From contig NVXI01000002.1 of the NCBI GenBank assembly GCA_002747015.1, positions 146,051 to 164,763 of the forward strand: a DNA stretch of 18,713 nt, in the 5' to 3' direction. The notes under the pieces are model-generated. The model searched no databases. It saw only the letters and a program-made list of their open reading frames with translations, and was not told the DNA's origin. This stretch comes from Zetaproteobacteria bacterium. Lineage in GTDB: Bacteria; Pseudomonadota; Alphaproteobacteria; Micavibrionales; Micavibrionaceae. Below are positions 8,688 through 16,281 of this stretch, in pieces (positions within the stretch are counted from its first letter, which is position 1; every line of letters starts with the position of its first letter). The position numbers and the translations under genes were made by a program.

Positions 8688-8699
8688 TTCAATATTGAA
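8688..8699. promoter_or_regulatory. Small palindrome in the hom-phaC divergent region
   Basis: TTCAATATTGAA is a perfect 12-bp palindrome, and part of it (AATATT) recurs directly after. It sits about 26 nt upstream of the hom start, within the 172-bp divergent region shared with phaC. It could be an operator, but a palindrome of this size arises by chance in AT-rich DNA. No regulator can be named. I see no convincing consensus promoter elsewhere in 8662-8833. Confidence 0.25.
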
Positions 8700-8833
8700 T
8701 ATTGGTCTTAACCTTCTTTACGATATGTTGCAAGTACATGGTAAAAATTACCTTACAAAACTGGTCTGATTTTTGCTTATTCCCTACTGCAAGAATATGA
8801 CGCAATTTACGCCTCATAAAATACGGAGCCACA

Positions 8834-10663
8834 ATGACAAATTCCTCTCAATCAAAAAAACAGACGCAAGACACCAACGATGCCTTTCAAACACCTGACC
8901 CTGCGGCTTTGGGGGAAGCGTTAATTAATGCATATGAAAAGGCACAGCCAATATTTAACGAGTATATCGGCAAATTAGGCGCACCTGGGTCAATGGAACA
9001 ATTTTCCTCTATCAATTTAGACCCTATGAATGCACAGGAAAGCTATCTAGAATTTTTTGATCATCTTGTAAAAGACCCAAGCAAAATGATGGAGGTTCAA
9101 ACCCAATACACGCAAGACTGGATGAATTTATGGCAAGACAGCGTACAAAAATTCATGGGACAACAAGCAGACACACGTGCACAGGCAGCTCAAACCAAGG
9201 GAGACCGCCGTTTCAAAGCCTCAGAATGGCAAGAAAATGCGCTATTTAACTTTATCAAACAATCCTACCTTCTAACCTGCCAGCATATGGAAAAAACGAT
9301 TGAAAATGCGGATGGATTAAGTAAGCAACAAAAACACAAATTAAGCTTTCAAACAAAATTATTCACCGATGCGATGTCACCGACGAACTTTATACTCACC
9401 AACCCAGAGGTTCTTAACGAAACCATGAAAACAGGCGGACAGAACCTAATCAAAGGGTTCGAGAACCTAATGAATGATATTCAGGATGGAAAACTCAACA
9501 TACGAACCACCGATAAGGATGCTTTTGAACTAGGCAAGAATATTGCCATGACAAAAGGACAAGTCATCCATCAAAATGATTTAATGCAGTTGATCCAGTA
9601 TGAACCAACCACCGATAAGGTGCATAAAACACCGCTCCTAATCATACCGCCATGGATTAATAAGTATTATATCCTTGATTTGCGTCCTGGGAATTCACTT
9701 ATCGAATGGGCAATTGCGCAAGGGCATACCGTTTTCGTAATTTCATGGGTCAATCCAGATGCAAAATTGGCGAACAAACAGTTCGAAGATTATATGAATG
9801 AAGGTATTCTGGAGTCACTCACCAAGATTGAAGACATAACGGGTGAAGCACAAACCAATGCCGTTGGATATTGCTTGGGCGGAACGCTGCTTGCGACCAC
9901 TCTGTCCTACTTGACCCAACAGAAGAAAGATAGCCGTATCGCTTCTGCTACATTTTTAACCACCCTGTTGGATTTTGAACAAGCAGGAGATATGCATCTA
10001 TTCCTTGATGACACGCAGCTAGACACGCTGAACAAAATGATGGACAAACACGGCGTTTTAGACGGTAAGGAAATGCAAAAAACATTCAGCCTCATGCGTG
10101 CCAATGACCTGATTTGGTCATTTGTGGTGAATAACTACCTGATGGGGCGTGAACCATTCCCCTTTGACTTGCTCTACTGGAATGATGATTGCACCAACAT
10201 GCCCGCTGCGATGCATCGCTTTTATTTGCAAAATATGTATCGGGATAACAAACTGATTGAGGCTGGCGGTATTGATGTCAATGACACGCCTGTTGACTTA
10301 TCGGTCATCAAAACACCGCGTCACTTCATCTCTGCTAAAGATGATCACATCGCACCATGGAAAGCAACATATGAAGGCGTAAGCCTGATGAAGGGTGAAA
10401 ATGTAACATTCACCCTCGCTGCGTCGGGTCATATTGCAGGGGTCGTGAACCCACCGTCAAAAAACAAATACTGCCATTGGACAAATGGTAATACACCTAA
10501 AGATCCAGATGAATGGATGGATAAAGCCGAACAACATGACGGTTCATGGTGGCCCGTTTGGGATACATGGGTTTCCAAATATGGTGATGGCAAAGTCCCC
10601 GCACGCAAAGTCGCTAAAGGCATTGAACCAGCACCCGGGAAATATGTACAAGTGCGGCGGTAG
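8834..10663 (+). CDS. phaC: Class I poly(R)-hydroxyalkanoate synthase
   Basis: Polymerises (R)-3-hydroxyacyl-CoA, usually 3-hydroxybutyryl-CoA, into storage polyester at the granule surface. The 609 residues contain the lipase-like box GYCLGG with nucleophile C347, the aspartate in KDDHIAPW (D504), and the general-base His in SGHIAGVVNPP (H533). Their spacing is close to the C-D-H triad of the Cupriavidus enzyme (C319, D480, H508). The N-terminal domain (about 1-230) is the helical region of class I enzymes, and the C-terminus has the family's GSWWPVWDTW. The ATG is preceded by CGGAG at good distance. No phaA, phaB, phaR or phasin gene is nearby. It is divergent from hom and convergent with the membrane-protein gene at 10682. 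Confidence 0.95.
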   Translation: MTNSSQSKKQTQDTNDAFQTPDPAALGEALINAYEKAQPIFNEYIGKLGAPGSMEQFSSINLDPMNAQESYLEFFDHLVKDPSKMMEVQTQYTQDWMNLWQDSVQKFMGQQADTRAQAAQTKGDRRFKASEWQENALFNFIKQSYLLTCQHMEKTIENADGLSKQQKHKLSFQTKLFTDAMSPTNFILTNPEVLNETMKTGGQNLIKGFENLMNDIQDGKLNIRTTDKDAFELGKNIAMTKGQVIHQNDLMQLIQYEPTTDKVHKTPLLIIPPWINKYYILDLRPGNSLIEWAIAQGHTVFVISWVNPDAKLANKQFEDYMNEGILESLTKIEDITGEAQTNAVGYCLGGTLLATTLSYLTQQKKDSRIASATFLTTLLDFEQAGDMHLFLDDTQLDTLNKMMDKHGVLDGKEMQKTFSLMRANDLIWSFVVNNYLMGREPFPFDLLYWNDDCTNMPAAMHRFYLQNMYRDNKLIEAGGIDVNDTPVDLSVIKTPRHFISAKDDHIAPWKATYEGVSLMKGENVTFTLAASGHIAGVVNPPSKNKYCHWTNGNTPKDPDEWMDKAEQHDGSWWPVWDTWVSKYGDGKVPARKVAKGIEPAPGKYVQVRR

Positions 10664-10681
10664 GGAATGATTGCCCCTCCC

Positions 10682-11251
10682 CTAATTCTTCAAGCTATTT
10701 AAAACCCTGATAAGTTCAGTTTTTGAAACATTCAATCCAATATCATCTCTATGCCCTATAGTATACGGAATGGGCATTGTTACCTGATACTGCGTTGGCG
10801 AAATCTCATATTCTTTTTTAGTATAAATAAGTTTCCACATTAGGAATGTGCGTTCTTTGAGTGACACTTTAAAGTAGATATGTACATTTTGAATATTCAT
10901 TTCACCTACACGGGTGTGCCTAATTTCCTGTACTTTAATAGCTTTATAAAACCTATCCTTTGGAATAAATATCCGACGCACTGGAAACCAGATTCCTTTG
11001 TCTGACACCTCAATAATATTAGGGTTCTTATTCAAATAACGAGCATGTAAAATATAGGCTACACAAACAGCTATAATAATTAGAAAAGAGATAACAGCAT
11101 CACTATCACCCTCAGATAAAGCACTATTTACACCGAGTATAGACAACAAAAGAATAATGCAAGGCCATAACAATTTTTTCTTCTTCGTAAGTTTAGCAAC
11201 AAAGAAAGGATTAAAACCAGCAGGCTTCTTAAAAGACTCATAGCCTTCCAT
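10682..11251 (-). CDS. Hypothetical membrane protein with two N-terminal helices and a soluble tail
   Basis: I do not recognise a named family. The 189 residues start with a basic segment (LTKKKK), then two hydrophobic helices (about residues 28-44 and 53-69) joined by a short loop. A roughly 120-residue soluble part follows, with alternating beta-type segments (NIIEVSDKGIWFP, NVHIYFKVSLKE, YQVTMPIPYTIG) that suggest a small beta-rich, possibly PH-like, cytoplasmic domain. The ATG at 11251 shares its A with the TGA of the gamma-carbonic anhydrase gene (TGATG), so I prefer it to the GTG one codon earlier; the two genes are probably translationally coupled. Its stop lies 18 nt from the phaC stop, convergent. 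Function unknown. Confidence 0.7.
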   Translation of the reverse strand: MEGYESFKKPAGFNPFFVAKLTKKKKLLWPCIILLLSILGVNSALSEGDSDAVISFLIIIAVCVAYILHARYLNKNPNIIEVSDKGIWFPVRRIFIPKDRFYKAIKVQEIRHTRVGEMNIQNVHIYFKVSLKERTFLMWKLIYTKKEYEISPTQYQVTMPIPYTIGHRDDIGLNVSKTELIRVLNSLKN

Positions 11252-11775
11252 CACGCCATTTCCCTTTTATGCTCCTGCCCTAAATCAACATAATGTGGGG
11301 CGGACCATTTGATGTAGGCGCGTTCTTTATCGGTGAGGTCACGCATATATTTTGCCGGTGAGCCTGCCCAAAGCTGTCCGCTTGGAACGCGTTTATTCGG
11401 GGTTAATAACGCCCCCGCCGCCAACATGCCATAGCTTTCCACCACCGCACCGTCCATGACACAAGCCTGCATCCCGACAAAGCCAAAATTCTCTATCCGG
11501 CAAGCATGCAAAATCGCCAAATGCCCCACGGTGACATCATCACCCACATATGTGCCTTGAAAATCAGTGGTCACATGAATGACTGTACCGTCTTGAATAT
11601 TCGTGCGTGCGCCAATTTTTATGTCATTGACGTCCCCACGCACGGTGCAATTATACCAAATATTACTGCCCTCGCCGATTTGCACATCACCAATGATAGA
11701 GGCAGATGGCGCAATAAATGCGCTTTCATGGATGTTAGGGGTAATTCCCTTATAGGGCAGAATAAAATTCGTCAT
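11251..11775 (-). CDS. Gamma-carbonic anhydrase family protein (left-handed beta-helix)
   Basis: A 174-residue hexapeptide-repeat protein of the YrdA/PaaY/CaiE type. Repeats with small aliphatic residues every six positions run from about residue 17 to 130 (IAPSASIIGDVQIGEGSNIW and IGARTNIQDG, for example). The three zinc histidines of the gamma-carbonic anhydrase fold are present: H67 (VIHV), H85 (VGH) and H90 (LHAC), with the conserved RGD (46-48) and NIQD. A C-terminal helix (DKERAYIKWSAPHYVDLGQEHK) is typical of the family. Members may hydrate carbon dioxide, but many are weakly active or have thioesterase or unknown roles, so I do not assert the activity. It is the middle of three same-strand genes, 33 nt after the secreted-protein gene, and overlaps the next gene by one base. 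Confidence 0.9.
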   Translation of the reverse strand: MTNFILPYKGITPNIHESAFIAPSASIIGDVQIGEGSNIWYNCTVRGDVNDIKIGARTNIQDGTVIHVTTDFQGTYVGDDVTVGHLAILHACRIENFGFVGMQACVMDGAVVESYGMLAAGALLTPNKRVPSGQLWAGSPAKYMRDLTDKERAYIKWSAPHYVDLGQEHKREMA

Positions 11776-11808
11776 ATGAATGGCTTACCTATTGGTTCAT
11801 TTATGGAA

Positions 11809-12342
11809 TTATTTATACATTTCTGGGGGCATGCACAGATGGCCTTCACCATTGAAACCTTCTACGAAGCGCACCATAAAGTATTCTGGCTGTCCGCCGA
11901 ATGTCTTTATCACATCAATAAATACACCTGTTGCACTGTGAGGGATTTCAACGCGCTGTTCAATTTTCATCGGTGTTATCACTTGTATGCTCATCATGTC
12001 TGGATCTCGTTCGTACAGCCTTAATGTTCCACGTAACATATTGCCGGATGTAAATTCAGAATCCGTTGGCGGGAATTCCAGACTGTATATATAAGTTGGA
12101 TTTGGCATATCAAGTGTACCAATAATATCCGCAGTATGATGATCAACAGGTGCGAATGTTTGCAGTTGTATGAACTGGATTCTCAATTCACCAGACGCGC
12201 ATGGCAACTTCTCAACATCATTTGCTGCCACCTCAAGCAGCCTCACATCAGACGCACTTGATTGTGGCACCATAAATTGAGCCACATAAATGAGCATAAA
12301 TAATACCGGGAGAACTGCGACGACTGCTGTTTTTCTTATCAT
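11809..12342 (-). CDS. Hypothetical exported or membrane-anchored protein
   Basis: No family recognised. The 177 residues open with a basic tip (MIRK) and a hydrophobic stretch to about residue 26 (AVVAVLPVLFMLIYVAQFMV), ending near SSASD, which fits a signal peptide or N-terminal anchor. The rest is predicted to be a beta-rich periplasmic domain, with two cysteines (C48 near its start, in LPCASGE, and one near the end, in GHLCMPPE) that could form a disulfide linking the ends. No clear ribosome binding site precedes the ATG. The start lies only about 15 nt after the T-run of a strong terminator, so the gene's own promoter position is puzzling. It is the first of a likely three-gene unit with the gamma-carbonic anhydrase. 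Confidence 0.7.
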   Translation of the reverse strand: MIRKTAVVAVLPVLFMLIYVAQFMVPQSSASDVRLLEVAANDVEKLPCASGELRIQFIQLQTFAPVDHHTADIIGTLDMPNPTYIYSLEFPPTDSEFTSGNMLRGTLRLYERDPDMMSIQVITPMKIEQRVEIPHSATGVFIDVIKTFGGQPEYFMVRFVEGFNGEGHLCMPPEMYK

Positions 12343-12357
12343 GGTTTCAGCATAACG

Positions 12358-12394
12358 AAAAAACGCCCCGATGGAAATACTCCAAAGGGACGTT
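12358..12394 (-). terminator. Intrinsic terminator after rpsI (or leader attenuator of the next gene)
   Basis: On the minus strand ACGTCCC pairs with GGGGCGT (seven pairs including one G-T). An inner TGGA/TCCA stem extends the hairpin, and a run of six or seven T follows directly. It lies about 110 nt after the rpsI stop and about 15 nt before the next start codon on the same strand. I see no coding potential between rpsI and the hairpin. Confidence 0.8.
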
Positions 12395-12503
12395 CTGAAT
12401 TCTTTATAATGTAAGTCAGCTATATTTTAATGTGGTTAGAAAGATAAGGCGCAGCGTATTTGTAATACATAAGCCGCAATCTGACGACACCACAGTGAAA
12501 CGA

Positions 12504-13034
12504 TTAACGTTTAGAGAACTGCTTAGTTCTACGAGCTTTATGCTTACCAACTTTCTTACGTTCAACGATACGATCATCACGTGTCATCATTCCGGCCTTC
12601 TTCAACGGCGGACGTAATGTTGGCTCGAAATTCTCAAGCGCACGTGAAATACCGTGGCGCACAGCACCAGCGTGACCAGATAGACCACCACCTTTAACAG
12701 TACACATAACATCGAATTTACCAACACGATCTGTAACCAAGAACGGTTGATTTAGAATCAAACGGTGTGTTGTGCGTGTGAAGTATTCAGTTTGGTCTTT
12801 ACCATTTACTGTCACTTTACCAGAACCAGCCTTGATCCATACACGCGCAACCGCATCTTTACGACGACCAGTTGCATACGCACGACCCAAGTTATCGATT
12901 TTTGGCTCTTTTTTAACAGGAGCAGATTCAACCTCTTCAGCTTTAGCAGCAACAGGCGCATCAACTTTTGTTTCCGCAACGGCGCTACCAATGTCTTTAA
13001 GATCTGTAATTTTTTCGTCTTTTTTATCAGCCAT
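12504..13034 (-). CDS. rpsI: 30S ribosomal protein S9 with N-terminal extension
   Basis: Small-subunit protein whose C-terminal tail reaches the decoding site. The core begins near residue 49 ([20 protein letters not shown]) and runs through [11 protein letters not shown], the [19 protein letters not shown] segment and the basic tail ending [11 protein letters not shown], matching a usual S9 of about 130 residues. Before it is an extension of roughly 45 residues, acidic then Lys/Ala/Val-rich ([16 protein letters not shown] and following), which appears disordered; such extensions occur in several alphaproteobacteria. The gene starts 9 nt after the rplM stop, the standard rplM-rpsI operon. Confidence 0.97.
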   Translation of the reverse strand: MADKKDEKITDLKDIGSAVAETKVDAPVAAKAEEVESAPVKKEPKIDNLGRAYATGRRKDAVARVWIKAGSGKVTVNGKDQTEYFTRTTHRLILNQPFLVTDRVGKFDVMCTVKGGGLSGHAGAVRHGISRALENFEPTLRPPLKKAGMMTRDDRIVERKKVGKHKARRTKQFSKR

Positions 13035-13043
13035 GATTATGCC

Positions 13044-13502
13044 CTACCTTTTGTTTTTCGGGTTCATAGATGCAACATCTAGAACGTCCGGCTTTTGTGC
13101 TTCATGTGGATGCTCAGTTCCAGCATATACGCGCAAATTTTTAAATACAGTACGTCCTAAAGGCCCTTTAGGAAGCATACGCTCCACAGCTTTTTGAACA
13201 ACGCGCTCTGGATGCTTACCATCAAGGATTTGCCCTTTTGTGCGTTGCTTAATCCCACCTGGATAACCTGTATGCCAGAAGAAAATTGATTTTTCGCGTT
13301 TACGACCAGTCAAATGGACCTTATCGGCGTTAATGACAATAATGTTATCACCGCAATCCACATGTGGTGTGAATTCAGGCTTGTGCTTGCCGCGAAGACG
13401 TAGGGCTATAATACTTGCAAGGCGACCAAGAACAACGCCCTCTGCATCAATTATAATCCACTTTTTCTCTACCTCGGCAGGTTTTGCAGAATATGTTTTC
13501 AT
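13044..13502 (-). CDS. rplM: 50S ribosomal protein L13
   Basis: Early-assembly large-subunit protein. The 152 residues include [53 protein letters not shown], and [20 protein letters not shown] near the C-terminus, all conserved in L13. Normal length. It is the first gene of the rplM-rpsI operon; a good sigma-70-type promoter lies about 45-75 nt upstream. Confidence 0.97.
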   Translation of the reverse strand: MKTYSAKPAEVEKKWIIIDAEGVVLGRLASIIALRLRGKHKPEFTPHVDCGDNIIVINADKVHLTGRKREKSIFFWHTGYPGGIKQRTKGQILDGKHPERVVQKAVERMLPKGPLGRTVFKNLRVYAGTEHPHEAQKPDVLDVASMNPKNKR

Positions 13503-13546
13503 CTCTTTTAGACTTTCATTTGCTTTTATATTTTAAAAGATGGGGC

Positions 13547-13575
13547 TTTATGAAGGATATAATGATCAGTGTCAA
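13547..13575 (-). promoter_or_regulatory. Sigma-70-type promoter for rplM-rpsI
   Basis: On the minus strand a perfect TTGACA (13570-13575) is followed after 17 nt by CATAAA (13547-13552), giving a transcript start roughly 40 nt before the rplM ATG. The -35 box is consensus; the -10 box matches at four of six positions. Confidence 0.6.
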
Positions 13576-13609
13576 CAAAATTCCGCAATAAAAACAACAA
13601 GCTACACGA

Positions 13610-13627
13610 GGGGTACTATAGAACCCC
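13610..13627 (-). terminator. Weak hairpin after the 153-residue orphan gene
   Basis: GGGGT (13610-13614) pairs with ACCCC (13623-13627) around an 8-nt loop, about 12 nt past the stop of the upstream gene on the minus strand. No direct T-run follows, so termination would be weak. It lies just before the rplM promoter. Confidence 0.35.
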
Positions 13628-13638
13628 ATGTGCTTTTA

Positions 13639-14100
13639 TTATAGATTAAGTTCATATAGAGGATCACCCGGCTTTAAACCACTGAAATCGGCATCTTCTT
13701 TTGTGTAAATTTCATGCACAAGTGATATTTTAAGCTCATCACCCTCCCGCACAACATCAAGATAGGTTCCAGATGGCATTTCATGATCTTCATCAATACC
13801 AACGATGATCATCTTATGGTTTGATCTTACATCTGGATGACCATCAGTAAAGCCCATTTCATTGTGAACAAACTTTGCAAATGCATGTGACAATTTATCT
13901 TCAGAAGGCAATTTGTTATATTGTTCTTGTTGAAAGTGCGGATATTTCATATCGATCGTGTCAGCATCAATTTCCAAGGAAAATGTCGATGGCTTATCCA
14001 GAGTAATGGATTCGTTTGTAATCTGCCCACCATGCTTTTCTGCGAAATCCTTCACCAGATTGATGTCCTTATATGGTAGGGTTATTTCTGCCTTTAGCAT
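13639..14100 (-). CDS. Hypothetical 153-residue acidic soluble protein
   Basis: No family recognised. The protein is acidic, has no cysteine, no signal peptide and no membrane segment, and alternates beta-type and helical segments (LKAEITLPYKDINLVKDFAE at the start; KMIIVGIDEDHEM and KISLVHEIYTKEDADFSG later). The end, GLKPGDPLYELNL, resembles the closing loop of small enzyme domains such as succinylglutamate desuccinylase/aspartoacylase-type proteins (a PGDPLY-like motif), but the family's zinc-binding HxxE is not evident, so I do not assign it. It stands alone between the palindromic terminator at 14123 and the rplM promoter. Confidence 0.65.
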   Translation of the reverse strand: MLKAEITLPYKDINLVKDFAEKHGGQITNESITLDKPSTFSLEIDADTIDMKYPHFQQEQYNKLPSEDKLSHAFAKFVHNEMGFTDGHPDVRSNHKMIIVGIDEDHEMPSGTYLDVVREGDELKISLVHEIYTKEDADFSGLKPGDPLYELNL

Positions 14101-14122
14101 TATATCAATCGCATTGTTAACT

Positions 14123-14152
14123 ATAAGGGAGCATTATATAATGCTCCCTTAT
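14123..14152. terminator. Perfect 30-bp palindrome, probable terminator
   Basis: Positions 14123-14152 form an uninterrupted inverted repeat; each arm reads ATAAGGGAGCATTAT. It would fold to a GC-flanked hairpin with an AT centre and A/T ends on both strands. It lies between the LamG remnant (ending at 14177) and the start of the 153-residue gene at 14100, about 23 nt upstream of that ATG. It most likely ends transcription of the esterase/LamG cassette, but it could also be an operator or recombination site. Confidence 0.55.
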
Positions 14153-14176
14153 TAAGCGCAAGTTTAATAGATATTG

Positions 14177-14589
14177 TCATGCATTACTATAATCCGCCGT
14201 ACCGTCATTGAAGATATTGGTCACATCATCCGTAGTTAATGCGCGGCCTTTGTAGACGTGGACACTACCCAGCTTTCCTTCGTATGCCCTAGATAAAGCC
14301 CCTGTATTGCCCTCTTCGCCCAGACAGAAAGTGAGAAATCATCTCCCGCAAAATCAATATCCGGCAGGATTAATTCCTCTTGGTTTCCTGCAATTCCTCC
14401 GAACTGGATATAATCACCAGCGTCATTATAAGTTGGCTTTAAGATCTCTGTGCTTTGCGTTACATTGTTCACGGCAAACGTATCACCGACGATGCTTGTA
14501 ACAGTACTGATATACGAAATTGAACTATCATCGCGAGGACCATAAAACGCCCACATATTGGGTATTTCACTTGGGGTTTGTACAACAAA
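14177..14589 (-). pseudogene. Broken second LamG domain of the esterase gene
   Basis: Directly after the TAA of the esterase gene (14590-14592) the same frame stays open, reading FVVQTPSEIPNMWAFYGPR, and continues to an LamG/concanavalin-like N-terminal half ending in DDFSLSVWAK. That frame then degenerates and stops at 14236. In the -1 frame, from about 14314 to a TGA at 14177, the typical LamG C-terminal end appears (YEGKLGSVHVYKGRAL and TTDDVTNIFNDGTADYSNA). About 100 residues expected between the two halves are missing. No ribosome binding site precedes the first ATG (14556). The simplest reading is a second LamG domain cut off by a stop mutation and an internal deletion with frameshift; a base-calling or assembly error is possible. 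Confidence 0.65.
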
Positions 14590-16071
14590 TTAATTAACTA
14601 AACCTTGCGCAGAAATATTAAGAGCTTGAACATTGGCAAGAGACATCACCGTATCAGAGAATGCAGCAAACACCATACCACCACCAAGCACACCATTATT
14701 AACATGGGTCTGCGCTCCGATGGCCTCAAAGGTTGTTCGGGTATGGTTTGCAACGGATGCATTCGTATCTTTTAGAATCCCGTCAAGATACAGCTTCATA
14801 GTGGTTGTTGCTGCGTCATATGTGAGAACGATTAAATGGTACTTGCCCAATACAATGTCGGTGTTTGGGAATGCTACCTTCTGACTAGAGCTGTTGTGAT
14901 AACTTCTGAAAACACCTGTTCCAGAAGATAGGTGCATACGCGTACCATCATTGTGATCTTGCATAACACCCTGAGTAGATAGGCTGCTAAATTTCACAAG
15001 GGCAGCTTTTGTGTAACTAGCCCCCAGCATTGCACCTGCCGAGAAGTACTTATCTGTACCACCAGCGGCACGAATAAACGCCATAGACTGCACAACAGGA
15101 TCATAAATCATATCCGCGGTGGCGACTGCGTCTTGTTGAGTGGCATGGTTTCCGTTGCCTGTCATATCAAGCCCAGTTCCAGAGCGGAAATCATGAAAGG
15201 CTTTCCAACTACCCCAACTGGCAAGGCTTTGAAATGGTTCGGACGGACTAGCGTTTAATTGAGCACGTAGCAATGCGTCATATCTTAGCTGCCCCTGTTC
15301 TATCACACCTAGCCTGTTTGCATGTACTCCATCAGTGGTAACAACTGGTAATCCTGCATAGCTCTTGCCATAGCGAGGGCTGTTAATCCAATCATACGTA
15401 CCTGTATAGGCCACACGATGCTGCGTTCCGTCTGCCGTTGCTTGGAAGTTCAAATCCTTGGATAAGGCACGAGCATCAAGCTGTGTTTTCGTCATGCCCC
15501 CGCCAATGATTACGGGTATATTTACGCCATCGGTGAGGTTTGCACGGAGATAAGCAACCATATCGTCAATATCAATCTGATATTGTAGATGGCTGTTATC
15601 GTCAAAATCAGGGCGGTTTGCATGGAAAAATGCACCACCAACCATAACGGTATACCCGTCCGCAATAAGCTGCGCATGAGCGGCATTAAACCGCGTAACG
15701 GCGACACTTAAATCATTGGGAACGGTATCGGCAGACCATGAATTGTCGCTGAAACCAGTTGACCCTTGCGCGTGCGGTACGAATACAAGACGGTCAATAA
15801 TGGGGTTCGCGGCAATATAATCCGCCGAGAAAGACAAATCTGGGCTGATATCCGTTACCGTGTCGTTTTGATGATCCAGCATCGCGGCAGCGGGTTGTAC
15901 CAAAATATTACCCTGCGTCCACTCATAAACCTTCGCGTCAAATGTATCACCCGAAGCCGTTGGCCTACCTATATTGTGGCTGTTTCCTATAGTGAGAAAC
16001 ATATGCGCGGTGGCAACGGTTGTAATTATGGCAGGTTGAGTTCCTCCTACCCCTCCAATTTTCATTAGCAT
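14590..16071 (-). CDS. SGNH-type esterase with C-terminal LamG domain, phage-tail-like
   Basis: A 493-residue two-domain protein. The N-terminal part (about 20-275) resembles the SGNH/sialate O-acetylesterase fold: IGNSHNIG with candidate nucleophile S31, VFVPHAQGSTGFSDNSWS, GGAFFHANRPD, and the DxxH motif TDGVHAN (D247, H250). The C-terminal part (about 282-493) is a LamG jelly roll (WKAFHDFRSG, KYHLIVLTYDAATTTMKLYLDG). Such combinations occur in phage tail fibres and surface proteins that deacetylate glycans; that role is inference. There is no signal peptide. The frame is open from an alternative TTG at 16095, but AAGGA about 7 nt before the ATG at 16071 decides the start. The gene has its own promoter (16177-16204) and an intervening hairpin. 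No phage structural genes are in the window. Confidence 0.75.
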   Translation of the reverse strand: MLMKIGGVGGTQPAIITTVATAHMFLTIGNSHNIGRPTASGDTFDAKVYEWTQGNILVQPAAAMLDHQNDTVTDISPDLSFSADYIAANPIIDRLVFVPHAQGSTGFSDNSWSADTVPNDLSVAVTRFNAAHAQLIADGYTVMVGGAFFHANRPDFDDNSHLQYQIDIDDMVAYLRANLTDGVNIPVIIGGGMTKTQLDARALSKDLNFQATADGTQHRVAYTGTYDWINSPRYGKSYAGLPVVTTDGVHANRLGVIEQGQLRYDALLRAQLNASPSEPFQSLASWGSWKAFHDFRSGTGLDMTGNGNHATQQDAVATADMIYDPVVQSMAFIRAAGGTDKYFSAGAMLGASYTKAALVKFSSLSTQGVMQDHNDGTRMHLSSGTGVFRSYHNSSSQKVAFPNTDIVLGKYHLIVLTYDAATTTMKLYLDGILKDTNASVANHTRTTFEAIGAQTHVNNGVLGGGMVFAAFSDTVMSLANVQALNISAQGLVN

Positions 16072-16118
16072 GATAAATTCCTTAACGATTAACAATTATG
16101 TGATTGGACGACGCAAAG

Positions 16119-16142
16119 AAAAAGGCTCACCAAATGTGAGCC
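16119..16142 (-). terminator. Strong intrinsic terminator in the leader of the esterase gene
   Basis: GGCTCAC (16124-16130) pairs perfectly with GTGAGCC (16136-16142) around a 5-nt loop, followed on the minus strand by TTTTT (16123-16119) and more pyrimidines. It lies between the promoter at 16177-16204 and the esterase start at 16071, so it would either end a very short RNA or act as an attenuator. Confidence 0.75.
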
Positions 16143-16176
16143 ATAAATGATAGAATCGTTGCGCTGATTGTTTTCT

Positions 16177-16204
16177 ATAATACACACAAGAAAAGAAAAG
16201 TCAA
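16177..16204 (-). promoter_or_regulatory. Sigma-70-type promoter upstream of the esterase gene
   Basis: On the minus strand TTGACT (16199-16204), a 16-nt spacer and TATTAT (16177-16182) give a near-consensus promoter. The transcript should start near 16170, about 100 nt before the esterase ATG and about 30 nt before the terminator hairpin. Confidence 0.6.
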
Positions 16205-16281
16205 GAATAAATTCCTATATCGACTCTTTGATTTATAGAATTTTCGCCCAATATTTTTTCAAGAGCAGAAAAACACCCTTT

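Noticed and set aside
11506..12024. 172-residue plus-strand frame across the gamma-carbonic anhydrase and secreted-protein genes
   Set aside because: It runs antisense through two well-supported genes and has no recognisable domain or ribosome binding site.
13639..14100. Aspartoacylase/succinylglutamate desuccinylase-type enzyme
   Set aside because: Only a PGDPLY-like end resembles that family. The zinc-binding HxxE and the normal length of about 300 residues are missing.
14300..14330. Programmed -1 frameshift joining the two LamG halves
   Set aside because: There is no slippery heptamer (X XXY YYZ) at the switch point, and about 100 residues of the domain would still be missing.
14236..14556. 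A free-standing 106-residue gene
   Set aside because: It has no ribosome binding site, continues the esterase frame after its stop, and holds only half a LamG domain. It is better read as part of a broken gene.
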